A stretch of 64,000 bases of DNA, from NCBI GenBank assembly GCA_900019385.1, contig FIZJ01000039.1:1-64000 (forward strand), in the 5' to 3' direction. The notes under the pieces are model-generated. The model was not told where the DNA came from. It ran no database searches and saw nothing but the letters and a program-made list of their open reading frames with translations. The position numbers and the translations under genes are program-made. This document shows, piece by piece, positions 62,363-64,000 of the stretch (within the stretch, counting starts at the first letter, position 1; every line of letters starts with the position of its first letter). The stretch comes from an uncultured Clostridia bacterium (GTDB taxonomy: Bacteria; Bacillota; Limnochordia; Darwinibacteriales; DTU012).

Positions 62363-63337
62363 ATGGTTAGCAGATCGACGATCAGCACCAAAGCGGCTGA
62401 ACTGAAACAGAGGGTGATGCCGAGGTGGCTTTGGCTGCGGAGCCTGCTGATGGGAAGAGGCATGCGCTCCGGCCTGATTGCCAAACTGATTGTCCTGATT
62501 CTTCTAATTGATGTGGCGCTGATCTACGTTTATCCGATTTTGTACATGCTGTCTACAATGATGATGAGCACTTTGGATTTAGTCGATCCCACTATTCGCT
62601 GGATCCCTACGGAGCTGTATTGGGACAATCTGGCTAAAGCTTTTGAAGGCCTTGAGTACTGGAGCGTGCTTGGGCGGACAGTGGGGATTACCCTGATTGC
62701 CACCGCGGTCCAGACTTTATCCTGTGCTGTTGCCGGGTACGGCTTTGCCCGGTATCGTTTCCCCGGTAAGAATATCCTGTTTATGCTCGTGTTCCTGACT
62801 TTTATTGTGCCGCCGCAGACCATTGTAATCCCTTTGTACCTGCTTTACCGGCAGTTCGGGTGGCTGAACACATATTACCCGTTGATTGTCCCTGAAATGC
62901 TGGGCCTAGGATTAAAAGGAAGTCTGTTTATTATTATCTACCGGCAGTTTTTCTTGGGCCAGCCCCAGTCGCTGGAGGAAGCGGCCCGGCTGGATGGGGC
63001 CAATTCGATTACGATTTTTGCCCGGATTATGCTGCCGCTGGCAAAACCAGCCGTGCTGGTGGTAAGCCTCTTTTCCTTTGTCTGGCACTGGAATGACTAC
63101 TATCTGCCGTCGATGTTCATTTCCCATCAGGACATGTGGTCATTGGTAAGAAGGCTGCAGGGGCTGCAGCAGACCCTGGATGCAATATATGATGTTAACC
63201 CTTATGGGCTGAGCACCATGACAGAACCGGTGCGGATGGCTGGGGCTTTTCTGGTGATCGCACCAATACTGCTGTTGTATTTTGTCGCTCAGCGCTGGTT
63301 TACTGAAAGTATTGAGAGAACGGGCTTGGTGGAATAG
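62363..63337 (+). CDS. Sugar ABC transporter permease (second pair, MalG/UgpE-like)
   Basis: A 324-residue permease with a 45-residue basic N-terminus and six helices. VDPTIRWIPTELYWDNLAKAFEG near 73 is a typical external loop, IVPPQTIVIPLYLLYRQFGWLNTYYPLIVPE near 150-180, and the EAA loop EEAARLDGANSITIFARIMLPLAKPA near 207-232. AAGGAGG precedes the ATG by 8 bases. It completes the second importer channel, 105 bases before the arabinofuranosidase. Confidence 0.92.
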   Translation: MVSRSTISTKAAELKQRVMPRWLWLRSLLMGRGMRSGLIAKLIVLILLIDVALIYVYPILYMLSTMMMSTLDLVDPTIRWIPTELYWDNLAKAFEGLEYWSVLGRTVGITLIATAVQTLSCAVAGYGFARYRFPGKNILFMLVFLTFIVPPQTIVIPLYLLYRQFGWLNTYYPLIVPEMLGLGLKGSLFIIIYRQFFLGQPQSLEEAARLDGANSITIFARIMLPLAKPAVLVVSLFSFVWHWNDYYLPSMFISHQDMWSLVRRLQGLQQTLDAIYDVNPYGLSTMTEPVRMAGAFLVIAPILLLYFVAQRWFTESIERTGLVE

Positions 63338-63442
63338 GAAGAGTAAGGGGGAGAGGCAGGAAGGACACTCAGGCGCTGACGTTTAACCTAATAGGTAGGG
63401 AATAATTGGAAAAAGACTTTTAATACTAGAAGGAGGATGGCT

Positions 63443-64000
63443 ATGCCAGCGAAGCTGATTCTTAATGCTGATGTGAAGCAGGGCAAAATTAGCAAACATA
63501 TCTATGGGCATTTTGCCGAACACTTAGGGCGCTGTGTCTACGGCGGCATTTGGGTGGGTGAAGATTCAGATATACCCAATACCCATGGAATCCGCAGCGA
63601 TGTGATTGAGGCGCTGCGGCAGATCCGGATACCGGTGCTGCGCTGGCCCGGCGGGTGTTTTGCCGACGAATACCACTGGCAGGACGGCATCGGCCCCCGG
63701 GAGGAGCGGCCGCGGATGATCAACACTCATTGGGGCGGAGTGGTGGAGAACAACCACTTCGGGACCCATGAGTTTATGCTCCTGTGCGAGCTGACTGGGG
63801 CTGAACCGTACATCTGCGGCAATGTGGGCAGCGGCACTGTTCATGAGATGCAGCAGTGGATCGAGTACCTTACCTTCGACGGCAGTTCACCCATGGCGGA
63901 GCTGCGCCGGGCCAACGGCCGCAATGAACCTTGGAAGCTCACTTATTTCGGTGTCGGCAACGAGAACTGGGGCTGCGGCGGGCATATGCGGCCGGAGTAC
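63443..64000 (+). CDS. GH51 alpha-L-arabinofuranosidase (partial, runs off the window)
   Basis: The first 186 codons of a GH51-type alpha-L-arabinofuranosidase, open to the end of the window. [25 protein letters not shown] near 15-39 is the classic N-terminus, followed by [21 protein letters not shown] near 70 and [20 protein letters not shown] near 127. The acid/base glutamate is in [12 protein letters not shown] near 170-181. It has no signal peptide, so it should act on imported arabinosides and release terminal L-arabinose. AGGAGG lies upstream of ATG 63443. The nucleophile glutamate is beyond the window. Confidence 0.93.
   Translation, partial: MPAKLILNADVKQGKISKHIYGHFAEHLGRCVYGGIWVGEDSDIPNTHGIRSDVIEALRQIRIPVLRWPGGCFADEYHWQDGIGPREERPRMINTHWGGVVENNHFGTHEFMLLCELTGAEPYICGNVGSGTVHEMQQWIEYLTFDGSSPMAELRRANGRNEPWKLTYFGVGNENWGCGGHMRPEY

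Overview
The window is a gene-dense bacterial chromosome segment from a GC-rich member of the Bacillota (Firmicutes). The evidence is a set of typical Bacillota modules: cdaA-cdaR-glmM, cggR-gapA-pgk-tpiA-gpmI-eno, yvcK-whiA, the yfmF-yfmH pair, addAB, DnaD-like and DnaI-like replication proteins, and a ydaO-type c-di-AMP riboswitch. All three ABC solute-binding proteins have cleavable signal peptides but no lipobox cysteine. That would be expected of a diderm cell with a periplasm, so a diderm lineage such as Limnochordia is possible. This is an inference; no marker here settles the taxonomy. I saw no rRNA, tRNA, CRISPR array, phage or transposon.

Region 1 (1-5.2 kb): a Nudix hydrolase; on the minus strand a c-di-AMP riboswitch with its own promoter and terminator, followed by a 31-residue membrane peptide; a secreted protein; a DUF3298-like protein; a MutS-like ATPase; and a fructose-6-phosphate-aldolase-type transaldolase. 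Region 2 (5.3-20.8 kb): a long plus-strand run with a Cof-type phosphatase, addB, addA, the two M16 proteins, 5-formyl-THF cyclo-ligase, deoC, a TPR lipoprotein, an RsmC-like methyltransferase, an amino-acid racemase, an ADP-dependent sugar kinase and a flavodoxin-fold protein. Region 3 (20.8-26.5 kb, minus strand): a GH78 rhamnosidase, nadE and glnA. Region 4 (26.6-36.4 kb): an aminotransferase and a HAD phosphatase lead into cdaA-cdaR-glmM, then acpS, nnr, a CBS protein, alr and a DnaD/DnaI-like pair. Region 5 (36.4-38.8 kb, minus strand): a polar amino-acid ABC transporter. Region 6 (38.8-42.7 kb): PHP phosphatase, yvcK, vanW-like and whiA. Region 7 (42.7-49.8 kb): the complete lower-glycolysis operon behind CggR, with a recognisable CggR operator.

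Region 8 (49.8-64.0 kb) is the most unusual part. A LacI-type regulator precedes a conventional sugar-binding protein, a 970-residue protein joining two carbohydrate-binding-like modules to a second sugar-binding protein, a permease pair, a 700-residue NHL/TPR/Yip1-like membrane protein, a secreted DUF5696-type protein with a probable TIM barrel, a second permease pair, and the start of a GH51 alpha-L-arabinofuranosidase cut by the window end. No ATPase is encoded here, so a shared MsmX-type ATPase is likely. The simplest reading is a locus for capture, processing and uptake of an arabinose-containing plant oligosaccharide.

Two leads stand out: the c-di-AMP riboswitch whose only reachable gene is a tiny membrane peptide, in the same window as the c-di-AMP synthase CdaA; and the composite sugar locus with its fusion proteins of unknown role.
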